64,000 bases of DNA from Blastomussa wellsi (Eukaryota; Cnidaria; Anthozoa; Scleractinia; Plerogyridae). The notes beneath the pieces were generated by a model. It was not told the DNA's origin. It worked only from the letters and a program-made list of their open reading frames with translations, and did no database searches. This document shows, one piece after another, positions 25,601 to 37,600 of the stretch (positions are counted from its first letter, which is position 1; every line of letters starts with the position of its first letter). Position numbers and translations under genes: made by a program. The stretch spans positions 12,909,001 to 12,973,000 of the forward strand of contig OX393562.1 of the NCBI GenBank assembly GCA_947652115.1, in the 5' to 3' direction.

Positions 25601-28600
25601 GCTATAGTCGTTGCGGCGAAACAGGCAGCATTCAGACTAAGATTTGCAAACAAAGTAGTGTCTTCTAGACAAGCAGATCGCCGGGAACAGGTAAAAAATA
25701 ATGAAGACGTTTCCAAAGAGAGAAGCAATCACTCTTTTGCTCGTTTTGTCACTCCAAAGAGCCCGAAAAGAGCCTTGATTGTTACCCACAGCATCAGTTC
25801 CTAGGACACAAATACTTATGATGATTTCTCTTTGCATTCTTACAGCACCTGTTGATTCAGAGATTCCGGTGACTCTACTAGGGGATTACCAGGTGCGAAA
25901 TCTGACGGGGTGTGTCAACTCTAAGAAGGGCTGTTTCGGGACGAAAACAAAATTCTTCCGGGAATCTGAAGATTTTGCCGGGAATCGGGAGGCTTAGAAA
26001 TGAAGTTAAAATATCGGGAATTTTGAGACTTTTTGGGGAATTTCTCTCAAATATTCGGGACGATATTCAAGATTTTCGTAAATCTGAATAGAATAGATGC
26101 GAACAAGTAACTGGTGCATATCGGTTCAATATAAAATGTTTGCCAAGTTCTGATCTAGCTTCCACTGCTGTCAGAGCCGTTACATTCTAATCAGAGATTT
26201 TATAGAGCACCTTTAGAGGTTTATGTCTGTTTGTTTGTCTGCCGGTGTAAACAGAGGGTCACGAGAATTAAGGCAACCGATGAATACAGAGTTTCGTACT
26301 ATAAAATAAGGATTTTTAAGTTGATTTACTTTAGACCCTGTCCACATGTATATTTATTATTTTGAAAACGGATTTTTTTCTTGTATTTAAACATATTCAA
26401 GGCCACGCGTATGTTTAGTCGACAAAAGTTATATCAGATTTGCTGGGAGTACCGTACGCGGCGCGATGAGAAAGAAATCTTAATCTCCAGGGTTCGTACA
26501 GGTCATGGAAAACCTGGAAAGTCATGGAATTTTAGAATTTCATTTTCAAGGCCTGTAAAGTCATGGAATTTAAGTGGAAAATTTATTTAAAAAAGTACAA
26601 AATCAATTAGGTTTTTTCGTGAACCAAATCGTTAAAACGTACCCAAAATAAAAGATGATTTCCTAGAAAATTCTCAAATTTAGGTCATAGAAAACTTGGA
26701 TAAGTCATAGAAAAGGTCATGGAATTTCAAAAGCTCAAAAGAGTACGAACCCTGATCTCGCTTAAAGACAACAAGTAAACTTCACATTATTTTTCATATT
26801 AATTACGCTATTCTACTTTTGCATCTTTTTGACAGACGGGTGTTCCCACCGAACTAGCTACCCCAGGGGTACCTATCACGACCGCTACCCCTTCCCCACC
26901 CAGGAAGAAGAGAAGTCTGGCCATCGACCGTAACATCCAAATTGATGCTGACGTCATTCGACAGAATGTGGATACCGAAGGACGAGAGACGCTGCGTGAA
27001 CGAGTGAGGAAAAAAAGCAATGTTGTGTACAGACTAATTGAACGCTTAAATGCCATGCTTAGGCAACAGACGTTAAGTTAACTTGCCGTTGATTCAGAAC
27101 ATTACAAAACTTTACGCGCTGACTAAACACAAACAAGAAAGCACTCGTATTGACGTAAAAACTGCAGACGGCAAGCGCAGCTCTTTCAGTTCGTCAGCTG
27201 GGAATACAAGCATGCTCAATGCCTCTGTCTCATGGATTTGTTGATGAAACCTGTCTCGTTTGGTTATTACGGCATGTTACAAAAACGTTACTTTTCGATG
27301 GGAGAGAAGAAGGGACTGCTTCTATTCTCTATTCTGAATTCAGTGCTAACCAAATAACAATTATGAGTTTCTTGTCTACGCTCCAGAGACTCGATGAATA
27401 TCCCTCAAGACAGGCAAAGGATCTGTTTATGGCGCCAGCCACAGAAGGTGAGGAGATAAGTCAAGTAAAAACACTATATAGAGCGTATGCACTTGACGTC
27501 ACAACCACCATATTGGTGTAGCGGAACAATAGATTTTGAATTTGTAAGGTACACCATCATGGCTGCTATGCATTTTGTTACGTGTGACTAAATACAGGAA
27601 TCGATCCGATTTGATTTTTTGTCTAATAAGAGTCGAACCCTGGTCAATCGGATCACGAGCGATCCACTTTACCACTAGACCACCGAGGTACGGTTGCTGA
27701 ACCCTAAAGAAATTCAAGAATTTATCGTCTTACCCTTACTATTCTTGATCTGTTGATAGCTAACCGTAAACGGGCTAACCACAGTGCTCACTAGGCTAAC
27801 CGGAGTGCTATAGTAAGCTAACCTCAGTGCTCAGTAGGCTAACCTCAGTGCTCAGTAGACTGACCTCAGTGCTATAGTAAGCTAACCTGGGTGATATTGT
27901 AGTCTAATTTAGCTAACCATACTTGTTCCCAGTACATTAGGAGCTCGGGTCGATTCCTGCCCCTTTTGTTATTCGAACCTCTAGGTACTGTGTGCATACG
28001 CTCTCTAGGCTGTGTACCCTAGAAAAGCTTGGATGAAAACTGAAATCCACCTTATCTTTGTCGCTCATTTTAGCGGGAAGCTAATTTCACGAAAATTATA
28101 GAGGCAATTTTCCAAAATCATGTTAAAAGAGTACATTTCGCGAAACGCTTCCAAGCAATATCAGCCAAAATTGGCGCTATATAGATTTCAGTTATATAGC
28201 AATAGTCGATATTGGACAAAACAACAATTAAAGAGACATTTTTCTGCAATCACAAAAATTAAGTCCGCGATTTGCTAATCCCTAATAGCAATTGCGCGAA
28301 GTGAAATTGTGCATTAGATTTTACTCCTCTCGTTAAAATTTTATAAATTTCTATTAATTTTCTTTTTCTAGCTCTCCTTAGCAATCCATTCCTCGACTTG
28401 TGGAAAAGAAATGCGGTTACCACCCCTGAAGAATACCCCTCAAGCGAGTCTGGGGGGTCTGGTGAGGGGAGCCCGTTAATTACAGACTTGCCCGTTGAAG
28501 GGAGTATTGAGGTATGTATCAAAAGCAACGGCGGATCACGTTTAGTTCTGAGTTATACAAAGCATAAAATCTTTCTTTAGCCCTTTCTTTACCATAACTG

Positions 28601-31600
28601 CAGAAATTCTCGCGCGCCCATTGGCTAATGCTCACGGTCGAAAAATGCATCGAAACATAAATGACGCGCGGTTGTTGAAAGACTGTTCGTAGGGTAAGTT
28701 TGGTGTTGTTAGTTCTCAGAAATAAGCAACAAGTGGCATCCAAACGGACTCTTTTAAAGAGGAAATCATCAAATTTATTTTGAAGGTGAATATGAATCCG
28801 GATTGAATTAATCTGTGAAAGGGAAAACAGCAACGTTTGAAGTGGAACTCGTTGAATGGAATCTGTTTATTTTTGCCGTGTTCTGCCGAAGCACCACGAG
28901 TGGACTGGTTTCCAAGAATTTCCGAATGGAATAAAGGTTGTTAAAGTTCTGTTTCCACATTTTGGTTTTGAGTTACTTTCCGTAGTTTGAAGTTTGTGAT
29001 TCTGTAAGTTTCGGAATCGTTTTTAGAATTTCAGGCTCGCTCGCACTTTTACTTCGTGAAAGCAAGTCTTCGCTTAATCATTTTGGCTTTGTTTTGTTAT
29101 GGTAAAAACAAATATACGTGAGCTTGTTAGGATATGTTCTTTAATCGAACATCAATTTCTTCTGTGCAGACCCACTCAGCTATTGTCTATTGTTGAGCTG
29201 TACGTATTTTGACAATGTGATGACAAAATTCATGGTCGATTACGGGACATACCCTAGCCTACAAGCAGCCTTCTTTTATTCTTATTCCGCTTTAGGAATA
29301 ATAGACGGCTGCACGCAGGCTAGACCGGCAGCACTTTTCCACGAGTGGCGGGTGGCGGGTGATGTTTTAATTACGTTCTAATTTGCTACGCTCAAACGAA
29401 CGTAAATTATTTTACCCTTAAATTCCCGTAATAAATAAATCAGGCAAGAAGTATGGTAGGATGCGTAAGCGGATCCAAAACACAGTTTATTACATCGTAG
29501 ATTAAATCATAATACAAAAATTATTACATTTTTTTTTTTTTTTACAATGCATTCGTAGAACTCTTTATTGTTTACGCTAATATAAAGAAAAAAGGAACGT
29601 GTGAAGTATAAATACTCAATGATATTACAAGCGTAAATACTTAGTTACTTGTAGTCTATTCTCAAGGCTCTCTTCAATGTACATATCCTTGGCAGAGTCA
29701 GACTTCCATCTGCCATGTATTTTAAGTAGTCTTTCTGAGATCGAATGACCACTATTACGCACTACAGATGTAATGCCACCGGATCTTAAACTATGAAGAC
29801 CGTAATTATTAGGATTATAACCTAGCTTACTTAGACAATCTCTAAGAATTTCCCTGCATCTAGTATAAGAAATCTTACCACTTCTCAGGGTATAGCTAGA
29901 ATTACTAGGATGAAAAGTTAGAGGTCTAAATAAAGGAAGATTATTATTGCTGTCAATCCCAGAGAGGTTTAAATACCTTCTTAAGACAACGACAGGACAG
30001 TACTTAGATCTGGAAGCACTAATATAGACATAATTCCCTTCCCTATAAATATCGGTTTTGCTTCGAGGCAAGAAAATCCTTATATAATCATTGTGAAACT
30101 CAATATGCTTCGGAACGATATTACATAAATCGTCATAACGAAGAAAACCTGCGAAAGCTAATGAGCATAAGGCGGCAATACGAAGATCCTTCAGATTAGA
30201 ATCTTCCTTGTTATGAACGTCCAATATGTTCCTAATGATTTCTGTGGTAATGGGCTTCTTTTTCATTATCGGTTGTGACCTCTGGCGTTTGGCAGATTCG
30301 ATAATATTTCTGCAAAAATCGCTATCCAATGGGTTACAATCAAGACTGGGAACAAATGAATGTAGCCATTTAAGGGCAGCGTGGGTCAAAATTACAGAGG
30401 AACTGGAACTACAAGACTGTTGGACTTCGAATAAATAAAGAGATACGACACTTAAGGAAAAGGTAGCTGAAAGCTTATTTGCTTACTTTTACACCAATCC
30501 AAAAACTTCTTAATAACTCGCATATAGGATTTTGCTGTAGCATCTGCTCTGGATTTCAACATCACGTCTAAAACCCGATTGGCATTCAATGATGAAAGAA
30601 CTGGGGAACCTTTCCATAACTTGCTTGAAGAAATTATCTGAAAGATCAAGAACATAAGATACAAACTAAAAGAACAAACGTACACCCTAATTGTAGTGAG
30701 AATAACATGGGGATACCAAAGTGCCCAATGCATCATTGTTTGGGCCAGAGTCTGGGCCAGTGCCCTCTAAAACAAGACATCATTGTTAGGCCAGTGCCAC
30801 AAGATGCAAATCATTGTTTCGGCCAGTGCCGCATGAGATGAAAACCATTGCTCAGGCCAGTGCCAACACACTTGATGAACAAGTCCAATTTGTTACTCAG
30901 TAAATTCAATTCTTAAGGCGATAATATAGCCTGTGAATTGGTGAGACCCTAACAGCGAATTATGATTTCTTCCGTGAGTAAGAACTTCCTTCCCAGCACG
31001 AATAACGTGGGCCGCAATAGAATTACCATATTTGTGCATAATTAATGACCAGTAATGAGCCGAAGGCCAGAAGGGTACAACAAGAGTACCAACGGCATAC
31101 TGACACTTCATATAATGCAAAACACGTGGAACAATACCCACAGGTGGAACCACGAGACAGTTCTCCCCGCCAAGAGGCTGAAAGAAGAAGTCGACACCTG
31201 CAGTATTGGGATTCCAGAATCTCGAAAAGAATTTGGGGAGTTTGTGATTATAATAATTGGCAAAACAATCAACAGTATGGGGCCCCCAACGCTCATCAAG
31301 AAATAGAAAAAATTCGTTGGTAATTTGCCAATCATCGGTATCAATTAACCGACTTATAAAGTCAGCTTGCTGATTTAAAGTACGTGGAATCCACTGGACC
31401 TCTAAATGAATCCCCGACTGGATACAAGTACTGAAAATGCTCCGTGCGATCCTGTGTAGATCAAGTTTCATACTGCCCACTTCAACAACCTTAGAAGCGG
31501 CTTGGCTATCAGTATACCACTTAACGTGCGATCCTTTAAGTACAGGGGCAAATGATTGCAATGAAAATTCAATAACAGATAATTCTCTCCATGTTGAGCT

Positions 31601-34600
31601 TCGCAAACTTTCGTTCTCCGTCCACAATTTGTGACACACAAAGTCATTGTTAAAGTCAATAAATGCACCACCTCCAGTGTCACTAGCATCTGAGTATACA
31701 AAATAACTAGGATCTTTACTTACAAAGCAATATCTGCTGTTGAGGTTAATCAAATTATCTTTCCAAAAATATAATTCCTCTTTGCAATAATCATCAAGAC
31801 AGAATACTGAATCCCAATTATCTACACACAAGGTAGACATAACACAATGTCTGGTCATTATCCTACCAATGTTTCCAACCACAGGTGCAGTGGAGATAAT
31901 TTGACCCGTGAAGGAAGCCAGCTCTCTAGCAGAAAGTTTAAAATCGGCCTCAATAATTCGATCTATGGTGTTGGTAATCTTTGTAACTCTCCTCTCTACA
32001 TTTTTTAGAGTACCCAATAAAGAATTCCAGGTTATACCTAACCAGTCCAAAACTTGAGTAGGTTCCCATATCGATTTCTCTTCATTCACTACGAAACCCG
32101 CACCATACAAGTCCCGCCTTACGGTTTGGGCCTTAAGAAGACAACCTTCTTTATCCTGAACTATCGCCCAACCATCGTCTAAGAAAATAGCTATGCAAGT
32201 ACCTTGTATTCTCCAATGTATCTCTAAAGGTTTAAGAAGCTTTGTGAATATATAGGGAGCTGTAGACAAACCAAACGGAAGAACGGTGAAAACGTAAAAT
32301 ACTTCGTTATTCGAATCTGGAGCACGCCAGCAAAACCCCAAAAACGTTTGGTGGTCCTGTGAAATTTCAATATGGTGATAGCCACTTTTCAAATCAAAAG
32401 AAAACATATACGAATCCTTGGCAAAATAAGCCATAGCAACTTTCCAATCCTCGTATTTGATTCTCTGTTTAATTAGAGACCTGTTAACGTGACGTAAATC
32501 GAGAATTAACCTCTTTTTGCCACATGGCTGAATAGATACTGATAAGGGGTTAACAATAAAAGGTTGCTCATCAACCCTACAAACCCGACCTGAATTAACT
32601 AACTCAAGAACAGCTTGGTCAACGAAATTAGCATGAAGTCGAGCAGACTTATTATTCTTTAGCCTTACAGCTAATGGAAGGCTAGCAAATGGTAATTTGT
32701 AACCCTTTTCAATAATAGTCAGAATGAAATTTGGGGCACCAATAGATCTCCAAAACCCTAGATTTTTCTTCAAGTTACCCTTAACAGTTATAGACTGTCC
32801 GCTTTCAAGTTCGCATTTCTGTACGATTTCTTCTACCTGTGCCAAGTCTTCTTCACTGCTTTGATTGGTATTGAGTTGAATGGCTTCCGGCTGGCTTGTT
32901 GTAGGAGAGTCCAGGGTAAGTATTGTAGTTGGGAGACTGGTAACTTCCTGACCAGAACATGGATCTACAGTCCTTAGCCCAGTGTCCAAGTTTACCACAC
33001 TTGTAGCAACGTGAGAAGTCGCAAGAAGCGTCTCTACGGCCTAAATAAAAGTAAAAATAAAACGTAGTAAGCAGGGGGGGGGGGGTGGGGGTGGGAAACA
33101 CTAGCGAAAAGATGTACAAACTGTGAAGTAGGAAACCGCAAATGTGAATGATGCGCAGAAAACTGTACAGAGTATAAGTACTAGAAACCGACCAATAACA
33201 GCGTAGCAGGCACAATAAAGGGTGTGGCAGGCGTTAAAGCGAAACAAGTACGACTAATTACTTCGAATACCAGCGGAAAATACATTATCAAGTTACAGCG
33301 GAAAGCATTACACATTAAGGTTCCTTTTTTACGATTTTCGCGAATTTGAATTAAACCTCGCGCTTGAGCAGAATTCGTCTCTACTCTCAATTCCGACCTT
33401 TGTCCCTCATCGAGCCCGGCTTGAAATAGTAGGCTATCATTTCTTAGCTGTTCCTCTGCTTAACGAAAACGAAACTTAATACATTATCCATAGCGTACAA
33501 TAAATTATCCGATCACATAATTTTTGTTAAGGATTGGAATGATACATCACATATATCAAAAAAACCTATCCATTAGAGATTAATCACCATTCAAACTCCC
33601 TTGCCGAAAAATATTGAGGGATCAAAAATTATCTCAATGTCAAGTTATAGTACATAACAAAAACTGTGCATCAAAACTAGTCAAATATGAAATGGCGATG
33701 CAGAAGTTTCCAACCAAACAAGGAACTTACAACTGCCAAATCAGAGATAGCCCGAACTTAATTTATGAGTATCTGTAACATGTTGGCGTCATGCAACAAC
33801 AAAACGTAAGGATTTGTGTCGAGAAAACAGTAGTATTCAAAAATAATATTTAATAAAAAATATTTAAAACGAAATAGCTTACCTAGCGTCTGTCGTGTCT
33901 TTCTTTGTCTTTCTTTGTCTTTTTTTGGGTCTAATTGTAGCGATTTAGGCTGTGGAGGGGGGAGGGGTGAGGGAATTTCTACTTGAACTGATAACCGAAC
34001 AATAGGTTTCCAAGGACGGGAAAGTAAAAACTACAGTTTGTAAGTTAAGGCACATTAAGTAAATCGAAGATCAAATTCTCGCCACAGTAGCTCCTTGTTT
34101 TTTAACAAGAATTTATTTATTACAAATTTGTGAGGGTAGTAAGGGCTTGTCCCTCAAATAGCCACTAAGCTAGTCGAGGCGGGACAAGATGTGCACGAGA
34201 AACATAATAGAAAAGGCAAATCACAATTAATTACAAACATACTGGAAAACGGAAAAACTTAGCTTTACATAATAACGCAGATTTAAGCTATACAACAATA
34301 TTAAAGTAAGTTACATGTTATTTTCATTATTGTTAATATTACAATTGAAAATATCGAGATGAAGAGGGAAAAGAAGAATCGAATTATATTAGCAAAAGAG
34401 GAGGACATAGAGAATCAGGTTTTGATTTGGTTAATTATCGTTTCCACTTCAATATAGGAGTCTACAGTTTCAAGTATAGACAATCATGACAAGTGATCAA
34501 TCCGGTAATTTAATGTTGGTACTTGAGGCGGACGGGACACATGAGCGCAGAGGATGATAATACACGGCTTTGGTTTTTTGGTCATCCTGACTTTAGCTTC

Positions 34601-37600
34601 ACCAACAACAACAAAAACTTTCTTATGAATATTTGATTTCATTAATTACACTGTCCCGCGGCTAGCTAATCTAGGCGGGACAGAAGAACAACTGAGGGTT
34701 AGGTTTTATATAAGTACTATTACATAGATAAATTTTAAATTAATATTATTACATAATGACAAAATTGTGCAGACGATAAAGTTAGAATTTTGAGAGGAAA
34801 AATCAGTTGAAACTTAAAATACATAAAAATTCTATTTAGCCAGTCCAACTTTTTGTATGATGATAGGTGTTGCAATATTATCATTTTCGTTTACTAATAT
34901 ATGTAGCATATGTAGATTTCTCTTTTGAATTCCTCCTTGGGTAGATTACGTAATCTACACGGTATCTCATTCCATAGTTTTACGCCAAATCTGGAGAAAG
35001 AACGCTTATGTATCTCTAACCTAGTGCTTTGTACGTAGAAATTCCTAGAGGAGGATGATCGCGTATTGCATGAATATAAGCTGGAGATATTTAGAGGAGC
35101 GTTGTTATTATTGATATCATGCATTAAGCTAGAAACATGCTCATAATACAGAAACGACAGAGGAAGAACATTCGCGTCAGCAAACAAAGGAATAGCATGA
35201 TCGCGTCCATCAGCAAAATATATCATACGAAGGGCTCTTTTGAAGAATTAAAATTTTATTGAGATGCGTCTTCAGGGGCTGGCCCCAAGAAGCAAGTCCG
35301 TACGTTAGGTCAGGATGGATTAACGACTGATAAATATTTAAAAGAATACATCTTGGTATAAAGTGGCGCAGTTTGGCAATCAGGCCAACAGTTTTACTAA
35401 TTTTACTGGCGATAGTGTCGATATGGAATTTCCAGGAAAGATGTTTATCAATTAAAACGCCAAGATATTTAATATAATCTTTTGATTCAAGTTTAGCATT
35501 TTCATTTTTGTGGCTATCAAATACATATAATTTGGGAGAATATGCCGCTCTCCTCTGGTACGGGTGGAATAAAACATAGTTCGATTTTTGTATGTTTAAA
35601 GTTAATTTGCTGGTAGTCAGCCAGTCGCAGAGCTTCCTTAATTCAGCGTTTACTTTTCTTTCAAGTGTCTTCAAATTTTAGTCCGGATATAGAATATTTG
35701 TATCATCGGCGAAAAGGTAAAATCTGAATTTATTTGAGCACTGATTCATGTCATTAACGTATAGAAGAAAAAGCAAAGGGATATATCCGAGAACAGATAT
35801 GGGGGACACCACATGTAACCGTGGCTTTCCTTGACACCTGTTGGCCTACGTGTGTTGTCTGCGTTCGATTTTTTAAATATGAAGCGAACCAGTCATTTAT
35901 GATGCCGCGAAAGCCGTAGTGGTAGGGCTTAGTAACCAAAATTTCGTGATCCACAGTGTCAAAAGCTTTTTTGAGGTCTATAAAAATACCACATAAGAAA
36001 AGTCCTTCGCCTCGGCGATGGAAGACCCTATATTCCAATTGCCTTAAGAACAGGTTGTGCGGAGCGGGAGGAGGTAGGTAAGAATAAAAAAGGCATGGAT
36101 GAGAAACATACTTTTTTGATGATAAAAACTAACAGAAATCTAACTTAATTTAGAAACAGGAAAAAAAGAGTGGAAAAGTGCTGCCTAGGCTAGATATACC
36201 CCATCAAGTTCACGTCTATTTCTTAATACCCTGTTAAGGCCGGGTCATAGGCGTACAAGCACCTTCGGGCTTGGGGGAGCTGTAACCTTCCTGCCCAAAA
36301 AAAAACACAATTTTCTAATGCGTTGGCATTAAACTAGTATACAGCAGCGCAAAAAATGCAACTGTTTTTGCCCGAATCCTGGGCTTTTGGCCCGAAAAAT
36401 GTCGAAAAATTTCGTAACTGGGGGGGCTGCAGCCCCTCCTCCCGGCTCGTACGTTTTGGAGACGCATAAATGATAACCGAGTTATGGAAATATGTCACCA
36501 ACGTCTCAAGCAATGCAAAATATCAGTACCTGTAACAGTTCACTTTAAGTACATAGAAGAGGTCTGACGATGGTATAATTCTTACCGAAATATAGCTTAT
36601 TAGATCTTACGTTTCTCATTCATAGTCTTATCTTTCATCTTCAGTCCTCTATGCCCAAATCATGAATCTTTCTTGAGTATATTTGCGCGGAGAAAATAGT
36701 TTTTCCAAACTTTGAAGATTTCTAACATTTAGAGAAATCAGAAATAAGGAAAACATAATAATGTAAAAGTAGCTAGAGTAGATGGACACCAAAATAGTCT
36801 CAGAATTAGTCAACCTCACTTCGTTATTGATCATGGTTCCTATCTTACTAGTTGTGAAACGCAATGCCCTTAAAATGGCTCCGTGTGAGGCTATTCCGTG
36901 TACTACTTAAAGAATAGCTACTGCATATCTTGATCTAGATACTTCTCAGTTTTTGAAGCCACTAAAGCACCTACCCATTTAAAATTCGTTTATCATCAGT
37001 GTTTATCATTTTTTAGCTTCCACGTCCCAGCATGGGAACCCCGTCTGAAATAGAAGTCCTTCGAAAACAGTCACGTACCGAGGGGTCTGGACTGTTTGAA
37101 CAATCTGCCGCAAGTGGCTTGGATTTTACACCGGATCCTCACGGTAAAAACACTGAGCATTATAAGAATGTTGTCTTTAATTGCCTTTAGTTTTGTGTGT
37201 TGTTCTGTGGGAAATTTCGCGAAGCCTTAAGTTTAGAACTCATTGCTGTTTTGCCACTTAACATACTTTTAAATCTTGTAGAAAGCGGCCTGGGGCCGTG
37301 GGACCTTTCCACAAGTGGCGACCAGGGCATAAAGGCAGAACTTGAGGAAGAACCTGGACAACCTAAGAGGCCTAGGTTAGTCAGTGGTTGACATCTCTCT
37401 GCTCATGACCAATTTACATTAAGTTATAGAATGTGATACGTCGCCAAGCACCTTCGTACCCAGCGTCTTCGTTCCGCTTGACCAGCAGTTGGACAACAAC
37501 AAGATCCGATTAGAAGTCCGAAAATATCGGACTTCCGGTTCGACTTCGCATGCCTAGCTTTCAAAAAGCTTGGCCCAACGAACTCCGTGGTATTTTACAT

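Larger units (their letters stand above)
29440..33215 (-). mobile_element. DIRS-like (tyrosine recombinase) retrotransposon, copy 1, in REC8 intron 12
   Basis: Minus-strand order: zinc-knuckle segment (33215-32853), RT/RNase H (32998-30893), a minisatellite spacer (30721-30870), then tyrosine recombinase (about 30643-29625). The lack of protease and DDE integrase and the presence of a recombinase place it in the DIRS/Ngaro/PAT order. The element ends were not located and most of gag is missing upstream. The limits given are therefore approximate. Confidence 0.8.
28512..37016. other. REC8 intron 12, transposon-filled
   Basis: This 8.5-kb intron is bounded by matching GTATGT and TTTTTAG sites. 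It holds a foldback at 29254-29323, an antisense DIRS-like element, an antisense LINE, and about 1.9 kb of unassigned sequence (33216-34100 and 36060-37016). Confidence 0.8.

Noticed and set aside
31045..31323. Plus-strand frames of 65-92 codons across 31.0-31.7 kb
   Set aside because: They are shadows of the 701-codon RT/RNase H frame on the minus strand.
29440..33215. LTR retrotransposon or endogenous retrovirus
   Set aside because: There is a tyrosine recombinase, no protease, no DDE integrase, no envelope frame, an LDD-type RT and no flanking LTRs.
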